Assembly (NCBI GenBank): GCA_932521035.1
Contig: OW051493.1
Location: 806,001 to 870,000, forward strand
DNA: 64,000 bases
Origin: Oscheius dolichura
Lineage: Eukaryota > Nematoda > Chromadorea > Rhabditida > Rhabditidae
Direction: 5' to 3'
The notes under the pieces were generated by a model that had not been told where the DNA came from, ran no database searches, and was given only the letters and a program-made list of their open reading frames with translations. Made by a program: the position numbers and the translations under genes. Positions 1 through 9,422 of this stretch are shown here, piece after piece; the first letter of the stretch is position 1, and every line of letters starts with the position of its first letter.

Positions 1-745
1 GGAACTCTGAGGGCTTTCCGGAGAAATCGGGGATTTTGAATGTTTTGTTGTATACATGGGCCAAGCTCTGATTATTTGCTTGGAGGGAAATGGCTAAATT
101 GTTCAATGCGTAAGCTAAATCCGGCTGTGGGGATGGGTTTGACGGTGTCTGATTCTGAGCGAAAGGGGTTTGGAAGGGAGTTTGCTGTATAAACGGATTG
201 AACGGAGTTTGGGGGGCTGGTGGGACCTGTTGCTGAATTGATGGGGAGTTGGAAACTGTAGCATTTACTGTTGGTTTGATTTCATTGGGGTTATTTGACG
301 GTAAGGAATTTTGAATTTGTAAAGCATTGAGTTCTTTTTGAGTTTCCAATTCGGTTTTACGTTTGCGGAGATTGAGGATAGTGTCGAGCGCAATTTCTAC
401 GTACGCCTCGACATTTTTGTCGGCAATATGCTGATCTAACTGAATGCTGGCCTCTTCCTTTTCTTCTTCGTCTTCGATTTTTCGAAGAAGATTGAAGACG
501 ATATCCTCATCTATCTTCTGTAACTTTTCTACTATCTCCTCTACTTCTGAGAGGACACTTTTAAGTTTAACTGAGGTTTTGTCTATGAATTCAGTGCAAT
601 TGTCCCTTTCTGATGGAAACTGAAAGGGCTCCTTGAATTCATCAGCCTTGCCAAGTATGGCTTCGGTTAAGGTAATGACCTGGGTAATTCTACCCTTGGC
701 CGATCTTACTCGGTAGGCTTCTTCACGAGATAATGAGGAAGTCAT
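1..745 (-). CDS. Gag-like protein of an LTR retrotransposon (partial, runs off the left edge)
   Basis: An open frame of 248 codons starts at the ATG at 745-743 and continues past the window edge. The first 120 residues are rich in Glu, Lys, Asp and Leu and look helical (the stretch after KLQKIDEDIV is coiled-coil-like). A Pro/Gln/Asn-rich linker follows (NPFIQQTPFQTPF). The last visible residues, IPDFSGKPSEF, match the P-x-F-(S/D)-G-x-x-x-E/W-F start of the capsid region of many Gag polyproteins. Position supports the call: the same strand carries, in order, an LTR (1722-1998), a tRNA-Gly primer binding site (1704-1721) and a leader. Gag would package the element RNA in the cytoplasm. No zinc knuckle or pol is visible because the sequence ends. 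BEL/Pao or Gypsy superfamily cannot be decided here. Confidence 0.72.
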   Translation of the reverse strand, partial: MTSSLSREEAYRVRSAKGRITQVITLTEAILGKADEFKEPFQFPSERDNCTEFIDKTSVKLKSVLSEVEEIVEKLQKIDEDIVFNLLRKIEDEEEKEEASIQLDQHIADKNVEAYVEIALDTILNLRKRKTELETQKELNALQIQNSLPSNNPNEIKPTVNATVSNSPSIQQQVPPAPQTPFNPFIQQTPFQTPFAQNQTPSNPSPQPDLAYALNNLAISLQANNQSLAHVYNKTFKIPDFSGKPSEF

Positions 746-1703
746 TTCCAAGTAAGGAAGGAGAGAGAGAAATGCGGAAAGCAAATGACAACAATTGAAC
801 AGCGGGTGTTCACGACGGTGTCGGTATAGGAGTGATAATTATTAATCTCTCTTACCTGCGGTCGTTCGCTCTCTTTTCTAATCTAATCTGACCTGTACCT
901 TGTTTACGCGAGCTGCTCCCTTGTTGCGTATATGACTGTTTGGAGGGGCACTGCTCACGGAAGCTTGGTCTCTCTTAGCTAGCCTGTTACTCCTGTAAAA
1001 CGAGAGAATACTCGTTTTCTGTACTACTTTTACTGAATCACGCACAAGAATGACAATAAAACACGAGAATACACAAAGTAAAATATCACCGGAAAATAAA
1101 CGACGAACAAAAGTGCAAAGGAGGGGGGGGGGGGGGGGGGGGGGAAGGTGCAACATGGAAATAATAAACACAATATTTTGTACAACACCGGACAGTTCGA
1201 ACTGGTTTAAACATGCGCGCGTAATTGATGTTAATTTCTCGAGTTTTACTATCTAGTGCAAGATGCCCCAGAGAACGCTCAACAACGCTCCCTCCGGACG
1301 TCTCACGAAGCACCCAGCGAGTGCTTCTCAGAAGCTTCTGTAAGGCACCAACGGTAACCTTGTTGCTCGGCAGACCTATTGTCCTACCGAACCTGTGAAT
1401 TCACTGCTTCCGGGCTTTCCTCCGGATACCCGATCTCAACCTCACGGGCATTTTACGAGGGGGTAGCTTGATAAAATTGACTTCCAGGCTTGGTTATCTG
1501 GACATCGCACTCTAACCTGGGGCTTCAGGCAATTACAGAGGGAGGGCATAGGAAAACTTTCCGGGCTTGGTTATCCGGTCGTCACACTCCAACCTGGGGG
1601 GGACAGGCAATTACGGAGGGAGGGCACTTGAATCTTTCTAATACTGAATCTAATTTACGGATAATACTACTTTAAAAGTACACTGAGCGGCCAAAATTTT
1701 AGG
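746..1703 (-). other. Retrotransposon leader between primer binding site and gag
   Basis: About 960 bp between the primer binding site and the gag ATG. It holds a 22-base G run on the plus strand at 1123-1144 (C run on the element's sense strand) and a two-copy imperfect tandem repeat at about 1487-1632 (period about 75 bp, both copies containing GGCTTGGTTATC and CAGGCAATTAC). Short open frames here look like chance frames. Confidence 0.5.
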
Positions 1704-1721
1704 TTCCCGGCCGATGCACCA
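1704..1721 (-). promoter_or_regulatory. Primer binding site for tRNA-Gly (minus-strand element)
   Basis: The plus strand reads TTCCCGGCCGATGCACCA, the 3' end of a eukaryotic tRNA-Gly(GCC) including CCA. On the minus strand this is the complementary primer binding site TGGTGCATCGGCCGGGAA, lying immediately next to the LTR end (…CAAACA). This placement is the defining layout of an LTR retrotransposon and fixes its orientation. Confidence 0.85.
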
Positions 1722-1998
1722 TGTTTGAACCTGGGTCTACTAGGGGTTCGGATATGCCACGTATCTTTGCCACTAGCTGGATTAACCAGATGGTTCAGTG
1801 AAATGGTCCAAACTATAGAGCGACATTAAGGAGATGGAGGCGTTTAGGAGAAAGGGGATTTATTATAACTGCATCAATTACAATAAGAGGGGAGAACGGT
1901 ACTCACTGAAATCTGACCACCGCCACCATGCGACCACCTAGATAACGCGCCCCCTTCGGGGGCGGGCTCATTGACCTTTCCTGACAAGAGTCAGGACA
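1722..1998 (-). repeat. 5' long terminal repeat (LTR), about 277 bp
   Basis: On the minus strand the segment begins TGTCCTGACTCTTG and ends GGTTCAAACA, so it has the canonical TG…CA ends and abuts the primer binding site. The outer end contains the inverted pair TCCTGAC/GTCAGGA, and a GC hairpin (CGCGCCCCCTTCGGGGGCG) lies near 1949-1968. The matching 3' LTR is outside the window, so LTR identity and the target duplication cannot be checked. The outer boundary is inferred from the TG/CA rule. Confidence 0.72.
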
Positions 1999-2007
1999 TT
2001 GATCAAG

Positions 2008-2425
2008 GGTTTGAATGATTATAAAATTGCGACTTCTCTCCAGTTTGCAAAGAATTTTAGCATTTTTTGTGGTTTATTTGACCTTCAAATTGAGTAGAGT
2101 TTATCTCCCGGTAATTTTTTGAATCGAGACAATGGAATTTCACCAATTTTCTCCTTTTTTCCCCTCCCTACCTGGCTGTTTTGCTCTGTTTAATCCCATC
2201 CGATTTACAAAAAAAACGCCCATTACAATATCCGAATGATTATAGATTTTCTATTTTCAAATTTCGCTTTCTCACCATTTTTCGAAGAATTTTGACTGTT
2301 TTATGGTTTATTTGATCTTCAAATTGACTGGAATTCATTTCCCGGTAATAACTCGAATCGAGACATTGGAATTCTACCAATTGTTCTTCTTTTTTCTCCT
2401 TACCTGGCTTCTTTGCTCTGTTTAA
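2008..2425. repeat. Imperfect tandem duplication (about 225-235 bp period) containing an exon end
   Basis: Two diverged copies, about 2008-2215 and 2230-2425. Both contain GAATGATTATA, AAGAATTTT, GGTTTATTTGA, CTTCAAATTGA, GAATCGAGACA and GCTCTGTTTAATCCC. The right copy includes the 3' end and donor of the exon at 2404-2552. The left copy repeats that exon's last codons and donor (minus strand …AAAACAGCCAG|GTAGGG near 2170) but has no complete exon. Confidence 0.7.
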
Positions 2426-5400
2426 TCCCGTCCAATTTCAAGAAAACATCGACGAAAATCTCCTGAAAACGGTCGATGTCCGCCACCGTTACACCGAATT
2501 CCATATGGAGGAAAGCGTGCTTGGAGCCGATTTCTTTCAATTCCACCTCATCCTGGAAAAATAATGCAATTATCTTATTGTAGCCGGGTTACTGTACCTC
2601 CTCTCCTTCTACAAATCTATCCAACAAGTTCAGTAAACAGCGGGCATGGTCGCCGACTGTTCGGACCCCGCCAGCTTGGGGAGACAGGGTCATGGCGGAG
2701 AAACAACGACCAGCGGATGGACAGCTGGAAGAGAGCTGGAAAATTAGAATGTGTGAAGAAGAAAAAGAAGAAACGAACCCGTTGAAATACCCGAGCTAGA
2801 ACGGCAATCAGTCCTTTGGTATTGATGTGTTTCCATGATTTTCGAAGGCAGGTTACCTGGAAAAGTAGAAATTTGATGTTTGTGGAGAGCCACAGTTAGA
2901 CAGCTCAAAAAATTTTGGAAACGCAGTTTTTAGAAGAAGAAAAAAGGAGCCACAGTTAGACAGCTGAAGTATTTTAGACCTGAAGTCGGCCAACATTTTA
3001 ACGTTTCCAGTTCCGTATAAAAGAAGATCGGTAGATTATCACGTAATACGTCTGTAGAAGGGCTTTCTCAATGAATTTCTCAGCCAGGAACAGATCAGTA
3101 GGACACATTTCCCCCCGAAAAACGTCTACCGGGGGTCCATTGGAGAGCCCCATTCAAAAAATCAAGTCTAGGCTATAGGGAAGTTGTTAACAAAAAAAAA
3201 CAGGAAGCTCATTTCAATGGCTTTGTCTGGCTGGCTACATTTGACGTATGGGTAAGGCGGAAACCACAACTTTCAAAAAAGTTTTCTTCTGTCTTTTACT
3301 TTCCAAAGTTGAGGGAAGAAATTTTCACTTATTGGGATGGATACAACCTGGTTCTTTTGCCTATTGGCCGAAACAATTCACAATCAAAAAATCCAGTTGC
3401 CATTTTCAAAATGTTCATAACTTTGGAATAAACTGGTAGCGATGAAAAGTAGTATTTTGGAGCCAATTTTTATAAAAACGGACTGCAAAGCACTTCAAAA
3501 TTTGGATAAACATGGTCGTCTCACAAGGGGAATATTGGTGTTTGATTTTTTGATATTTATGTTTTCCACCAAGAATACAAATGCATATTACTAGCCTGTC
3601 ATTATTCGACTCTATTTACCCCAAACGCGAAACAGGAAATTCTTTATAAAGAATCGGGTGGCATTTTTTGTTCAAATCTTAAAAACAAGTGAAGAAAATC
3701 CTATCAGGATAAGCAGGAAGGGAGATTTTCCAATTTTTTGACTTCATATATAGACCAGAACGAAGCCACTGTAATCGTAAGAAAAGGACATTTTATATTC
3801 TTTCTGTAAAACATCTTTCTTTTTTTCCAAATTTTACAAGAAAATAAGCAGAAGACCGAAAATATTGGTTACCTGAGCAAGGGTGAGCTGTGGACAGACG
3901 GGCAGTCCACGTTGAAGGGAGAGAGAACCACTTCGACCACGCATATCTGAAAAAGTAATTACCATGTATAATTGTTGTTTCGGAAATGTGATTTATTTCG
4001 AGGTTTACAAGTTGTAATAATAATACATCGCCTCTTTCAATCTAATACATCGCATCTTTCAATCTTCTAATAAAAACAAGCTATTTGGTAAAATATATAA
4101 GGCAACATTGAAGCCAAAACGTTTTACGAACTCCATAAAAGAAACTTTTTTTGCCCAGTTTCTAATATACGAGACGTCTGTTCATAGTGTTTCACCAATT
4201 TCATAAAATAAGCGAGGTTGCTAGGTTTCTCAATGGAAGCGGGAGTGGTGCTGGCAGAGATAATGAAATAGGAAGAACTTTCTGACTGATCTATCAGTCG
4301 TGGTTGTTATAGATTCATTGTCGACTGCTTGACGTCTCGAGTATATTTTTCAAATATAAAATTACCAACGTAATTCAGGGAAAAATAAATTGTTTCGGCT
4401 ACGGTAGAAAAGAAATGTGGCGGCAAAATTAGCAGTCAATATATGTTCGGTAGAAGTAAAACAAAATAAACGGAAGAAAAATGAGAACAGATCTGTTAGA
4501 AAGGGGAGAGGAACGAATAACAAAAGGAACGAACGGCATCTCCCAATGAATTCAAACGATTTAGCAAAATATATAAGGCAACATTGAAGTCAAAATATTG
4601 CACCGATTCCATAAAACAACCTTGCTCTCTCCAATTATCCGTTACTCGAGACGTCAAGCTAGTTATGTTTCACCAATTCCATAAAATAAGCGAGCAGATT
4701 GACTTTTTCAATAAATTAGGGCAGTTAGCTAACTAGAAATAATGAAATCGGAAGCAGTTTGTGACTGATCTTTCAATCATCTCGTTGCTACGTAGGAGAG
4801 CTGTCTCCTCCCCTCCCCCTTTTGCACTCTCAACGATTCCTCGAAACATTTACGTCTTAAATTAGCTTCGTTTACGGGGCGTGAAATCATCCCGAAAAAG
4901 GTCAAGAGCAGGGCGGGATTTATGTTCCTTTAGCTTCAAGTTCCTTATTTCTTTGGGGTTTATAGGGGACTGGAGTTTTTGAAATATTTTGTGAAACTAT
5001 ACGAAAAGAGCAATTTCGGGGTCGGTCGGTCAGCTGAGGAAGTCAACAGCCGGAATTCGACTGGAATAGGGAGCAATTGAATTTAAGCTGCTATTTTTAC
5101 TGGAAGGGGAGGGAGCAGCCGGAGAAGGGGGAATCACTGAAGCGAGGGGTGGGATTATCGCTAGTTGGAGATTTAGACGAGCGGATAAACATTTAGCACG
5201 AGGATGGAAATTAGAAAATTCACATGGATCGCTGGAGCAGTGCAAAATTAGTATGTTTTCTCAATTAAAAGGGCGAATAAAACATGGAAAAATTCGAATT
5301 TTTGCGGGGAACCGTCCGTTTTTGAGCGTAGACGGAAGTGCCGGGTGTTTGTGTCCGTATCTCGGCCATTTCTTGGTCGATTTCAAAAATTCAACGACCT

Positions 5401-5738
5401 AATTGGAGAGCACAAAAAGACGATTCAAATGAAGTCACATCTCAACCGCTCCGAAAAAAAGCATCTGTAGCCACAAAAACTTTCTCAAGATATGTTACGT
5501 AACGCAGCGCGCCCCCTGTATATTGCCGAGAATGTTTCAAGTTCCCTTTATTATTTTTTTGGGGTGCAGGTCAATTTGATCCGCAAATGCTATGGGTTGA
5601 TTTCACAAACGAATAACAGATGAATAACTCACCCCGTTCCGGGATCATTCGTAGTTGGAAATTCGGAGAGTTGGGCGTCGAACGGCACTGCGGACTCAAT
5701 GATCGAGAAGTCCGTGGAACGGAAAGCGATGAAGTCAT
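2404..5738 (-). CDS. Unrecognised gene, first three exons (3' part not seen)
   Basis: Three minus-strand exons join in phase: 5633-5738 (ATG, 35 codons +1), 3873-3946 and 2404-2552 (ends in phase 2). Splice sites are GGGTGAGT, TTTTTCAG, CAGGTAACC, TTTTTCCAG and CAGGTAAGG. The 109 residues seen start MTSSLSVPRTSRSLSPQ, a Ser/Pro/Arg-rich probably disordered stretch. An ordered segment follows (DEVELKEIGSKHAFLHMEF … VADIDRFQEIFVDVFLKL) that I cannot assign to a family. Intron 1 is 1.7 kb and carries repeats. The next exon, needed in phase 2, is not visible before the retrotransposon at 1998. The gene is either interrupted by the element or continues beyond it. The splice phases make a real gene likely; the function is unknown. 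Confidence 0.6.
4075..4770. repeat. Two-copy repeat in the intron of the first gene
   Basis: Copies at about 4075-4290 and 4550-4770 share ATATATAAGGCAACATTGAAG, GAGACGTC, TTTCACCAATT, CATAAAATAAGCGAG and ATAATGAAAT, about 478 bp apart, with other sequence between them. Confidence 0.6.
5325..5515 (+). repeat. Dispersed repeat family A, copy 1
   Basis: Begins near GGGTGTTTGTGTCCGTATCT, includes GGAGAGCACAAAAAGACGATT and ends near GTTACGTAACGCA. It recurs at 20255-20432 (plus), 31431-31612 (minus) and, shortened, at 30222-30330. No coding content seen. Confidence 0.65.
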
Positions 5739-8400
5739 TGAGCTGGAAATTGGATACTCTGCTGCTCTTCCTATCTTTTCCTCTTATGGAGGAGGAGAAA
5801 ATATAGGAAAAATGAGATGAAAAAAGGAGCAGCGAAGATCAGATTTGCTAGAGGGGGAAAAATAGGGAATCCGATGAGAAGAAGGGGGAAACTGGGGATT
5901 TTCATCATTTCGGCAGCCTCGTAATAATTAGGGAGATTTCGCAGAACTTTTATGAAGACCGTAAAAAAGCATTCAGCTTTTTTAAAAAAATTTTTCGTAT
6001 GGAATTATCTGAATCAATAATTTATAGACTGATCAGAATAAAAGAGTGCAATGAAATTGAGAAAAAAAATTTGAAGGAAACCGCTCGGTTTGACCAAATT
6101 TTCAAACGTTATAGTCTACATTTTTTTGGGAGGATTTGAAAAGTTACTGGGGATTTCAAGCGAGTACTGAAGAAGTAAACCGTTTTATAAGAACCAACCA
6201 AGAAACAAAAAGGGAAGATGAATTTTCACTACTTTTCTGGGACCTACAAAACATAAGAAATTCATTGCTGTGTATCTTATCTGTTTTCTTCCTAGCAGGA
6301 TCACAGCATTTGCAATTTGCTTGTATATAGAAGGCAAGTGAAACCGCAAAAATTTCCTGAACAACTTAGCAAATAGACCTTCAAGTTATTTAACAACTCT
6401 ACGCCGTACTGTCGAAGAAGACTCTTTTTTTATAAGGATCCGCTGCGTAACTAAAAAAACTTGCAAAATTGAAAAAAAGCACGGTAAACAAACTGGCCTC
6501 TTCAAGAGATTCACCGCTGATAAGTAAATTAATTTCCTTTTGTAAGGTCCATGAAAGTTTACCAATTCTAAAAAAGAAACCCGCTTCTAGACAAGGAAGA
6601 ATAAAGAGAAAAATGGAGGTGGCAATCGGATAAACACTTCAAATTGATGGCATGGGTAGTTTACACGTTTCTAGGGCTAGTTATTATGGTTTTTATCGTG
6701 CCAATTCAGTATTTTCTGTCTTGGGAAGGCGTAAAAATGATTACATTGGAACAGTGGAAATACGTTGAGCGGTAAACCAGCTCCGGGGCAGTACGGCGTA
6801 TTTTCAGGGGAGGCGCGTCGCCTATGCGCTTTTCCAGTGCAATAAATCTATACTCTTTGGCATACTGTATTTCGTATATTGGGTTTATTGCACCGAAAAA
6901 GCGCAAAGGAGGCACGTTTCCCCCGAGAATGCGCCTTACTGGCCCGGACCTAGTTTGCTGCCCTAATCCAGCTATCAACTCTCGTTCTATTCTTTTTGTT
7001 CACGCTCTAGGGATGATTTATATGAAGGCCTGAACTTGGTTTGTCACGCTAGAAAGGTGGGGAAACATGGAAAATAACGAATCATTAGCATTGGAGCACG
7101 TTTACATAACTACCGTATATTTTACCGAGCGCATAGAATTTTTCAACTACCTTGCCAAGACTTTCCTGCTAATTTTGGAAAGGATTTTTTTTTCAAAAAA
7201 GGGGAAATTTAACGAAACCCCGAGCTTAAGTTTGAATAAGAATGACCCATAAAACCCTCGAAAAAAAGAAGAAGATGTCAATGAGGAAGTGACGAAAAAA
7301 AGTTAGGGGATCGCTGTCCCCGTCCAAATTAGGCGACGGCTCGGTTAGGAGCTACTTGTTCGGCTCTCTCTCCCCCCTAACAGAAGAAGAAGAAGAGATT
7401 TCCGCGTCACTCCTCTTGTCACAATTACATTTCGGGGCCCCGCTGAGGAGGGGGTGAAATTCATGGAAGAAGGCAGATCATTTACTTGGTTTTTGAGCGC
7501 GGGGCCCTAGATTCAAAACTAGTGAGGAGACTCCCTCTCGGGGAAGGTCGCCAGGGTAGCCGAAAGCTAAAAATGGAAAAAGAGAGAGAGATAGAGAGAG
7601 AGCTGATTGATGACTAATATCTCATGGGCTGGACTGACACGATATAGGTAGGGGACACGCGATTTCTGGGAGAGGAAGGGAAAGTCGCATCATTCACGGC
7701 AGAGGGCGAGAGGAAATGAAGACAGGAAGGAAAGAGGGGGAGATGATCAAATTTTAATAGAAAGTACTCGATAGGTAATCGAAAAATGTTGGGTTTCATT
7801 ACTGGTTATCAGCAATTTTTGTCAAGAACATCGGGTAAACCGGTCGTTTTCCTTTTTTTTGGAAATTGCACACGCTCGAAACGAAAAGAGAAGTGCTTGT
7901 TATAAAATGGCGGTTTCATATAATTAGATTGAAGCTTGTCTACGTGTAAAAAGTAGGAATATAGAGAAGTAGAAGGGATAATGTCATATGATGTTCGATG
8001 TAAGCAGTCAGCCGCAAAAATATGACTGAAAAGGCAGACTCAAATGGATACGACTGGCTAACGAGTAATCGGGGTTGAAACAGCTGGAAAACTAGGAAAA
8101 ACAAATGCTAAAATGTCAGTCACAGGGCATTTGGATAAGAAATCATAACAAAATTTCAGCGTAGGTTTATGAAGCATTATTGTAGCGCAAAACAAGAAGT
8201 TATTCTTGGTGGTACCAGTACCGGAGAGAAAATACCGAATGGAAGGTTGAAAATAGCTTGTCCCTTGTTTATTTGAATCTGAAGCAGGATAAGAAGAGGG
8301 CATTCTTGGAGGCATTAGCTAAAAATACAGTAGCACCACTGCTTGGCATTGCATGTATGGCTGAACTTCAACTCCCGGCCCGGCCCGGTTGACTGCGGGA
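5739..8400. other. No gene recognised (2.7 kb)
   Basis: AT-rich sequence with short homopolymers, a GA microsatellite at about 7580-7600 and one copy of foldback family B (6771-7022). Open frames of 60-90 codons occur on both strands, but none has splice sites, a recognisable motif or coding-like third-base use. Confidence 0.5.
6771..7022. repeat. Foldback family B, copy 1
   Basis: Inverted arms: GGTAAACCAG…GGCGTATTTTCAGGGG… against …CCCCGAGAATGCGCCTTACTGGCCCGGACCTAGTTTGC. The stem contains GCACCGAAAAAGCGCAAAGG. The flank at about 6959-7022 is repeated base for base next to the copy at 11836-12004. Related copies lie at 10686-10880, 24748-24942, 27333-27395 (half) and 47594-47792. No transposase; probably a non-autonomous element. 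Confidence 0.7.
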
Positions 8401-8526
8401 GTTGGTAAACAAAAATCAGCGCGCCCGCGAGTGTATACCAATGGCAAGACCGATACATTTGTTAGAAACGACCGCAACACTTCAGTCTTTTCATAACCAT
8501 CGCAAAAAGACAAACGCTTATTTAGA

Positions 8527-8845
8527 AGCTTACACGCCGAACTGCTTCAGGGAGACGATCACCGGGACCCTCGACGACCACCATCTGCTCGTTGACTGCA
8601 GGGGGCACATCTTGATCCATTCGCAACATCTCTCCGGGTACCCGCTGGACAACTTCTCCAGCCTGATGAAGATCGGGAAACTGATGAACATCTGCCTGCC
8701 GATTGACGTCTTCATTGCCTCCATCTCCCTCTTGACACGCTACTCTGCGCACGTAGTTAAAGAGTCGATCGTCAGCCATCTTCATCTCCCGCAAGGCCAT
8801 AGGTGTTCTCAAATCTCTCCTCCAAAACTGCAATGCATGAATTGA
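8527..8845 (+). pseudogene. BTB-domain-like coding fragment (tentative)
   Basis: A GC-rich island follows a good acceptor (TTATTTAG|AAGC). In the plus frame nearly all codons end in G or C (for example TTC AGG GAG ACG ATC ACC GGG ACC CTC GAC GAC CAC), unlike the flanks. The peptide reads LDDHHLLVDCRGHILIHSQH … FSSLMK … LLTRYSAHVVKESIVSHL. It resembles the strand-helix start of a BTB fold and its last helix pair, with the middle missing. A minus-strand frame of similar length (starting MADDRLFNYVRRVA) also exists, and a 49-codon coiled-coil-like frame lies on the minus strand at about 8771-8917, so the coding strand is not certain. Read as a degenerate fragment. Confidence 0.35.
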
Positions 8846-9269
8846 TTGTCCGCAGCAGACGAGCATTCTCTGCCGTAAGGGCTTGCTGGTGCTGGAGACG
8901 AGTCTTAGGGACGACCATCACTGATTAGTACAAGAACAGTATGATCAGCTCAGCAATTTCACCCATTAAGCTACTCCTGTGCCGCCCTGTCTAAGATTAT
9001 CCTATGACGGTTAAAGAAGCAGCCCGGCAAGTTCAATTTTTTTGATCGAGTACCAGAACTAATCACCAAAGTTTGAGATATCATATTCGCACTGTTGACC
9101 CCTCTCCTTCAGACCGTAATATCAACAGCAACATGGAAAAAGCACCATGCAAGATGGTCAATCTACTCTTCAACATCCGTGCGTTAGCCGGAATGAGTGG
9201 ACCGCCCCATGGTAGCCATCTTTAAAATTGGAAGTCGGAGATATAGGTGGTGGTTAATTGTAGCTATAA

Positions 9270-9275
9270 TTTATT
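9270..9275 (-). promoter_or_regulatory. Polyadenylation signal AATAAA for the MAM-like gene
   Basis: TTTATT on the plus strand, about 150 bp downstream of the stop codon at 9423-9425. It is the first canonical hexamer after the stop on that strand. Confidence 0.45.
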
Positions 9276-9422
9276 CTTGAAATAAAAGAATATGTTAGCT
9301 TCGTATTAGACAAATATGTAATAAAAAAATTGCCATGATAATCGTTTCGAGACCATAAATAGTGGGAGTCTTCTCTTCCCTCGGCCGCCCCTCCTCCTCC
9401 TCCTCTTCCACAAAAATAACAA

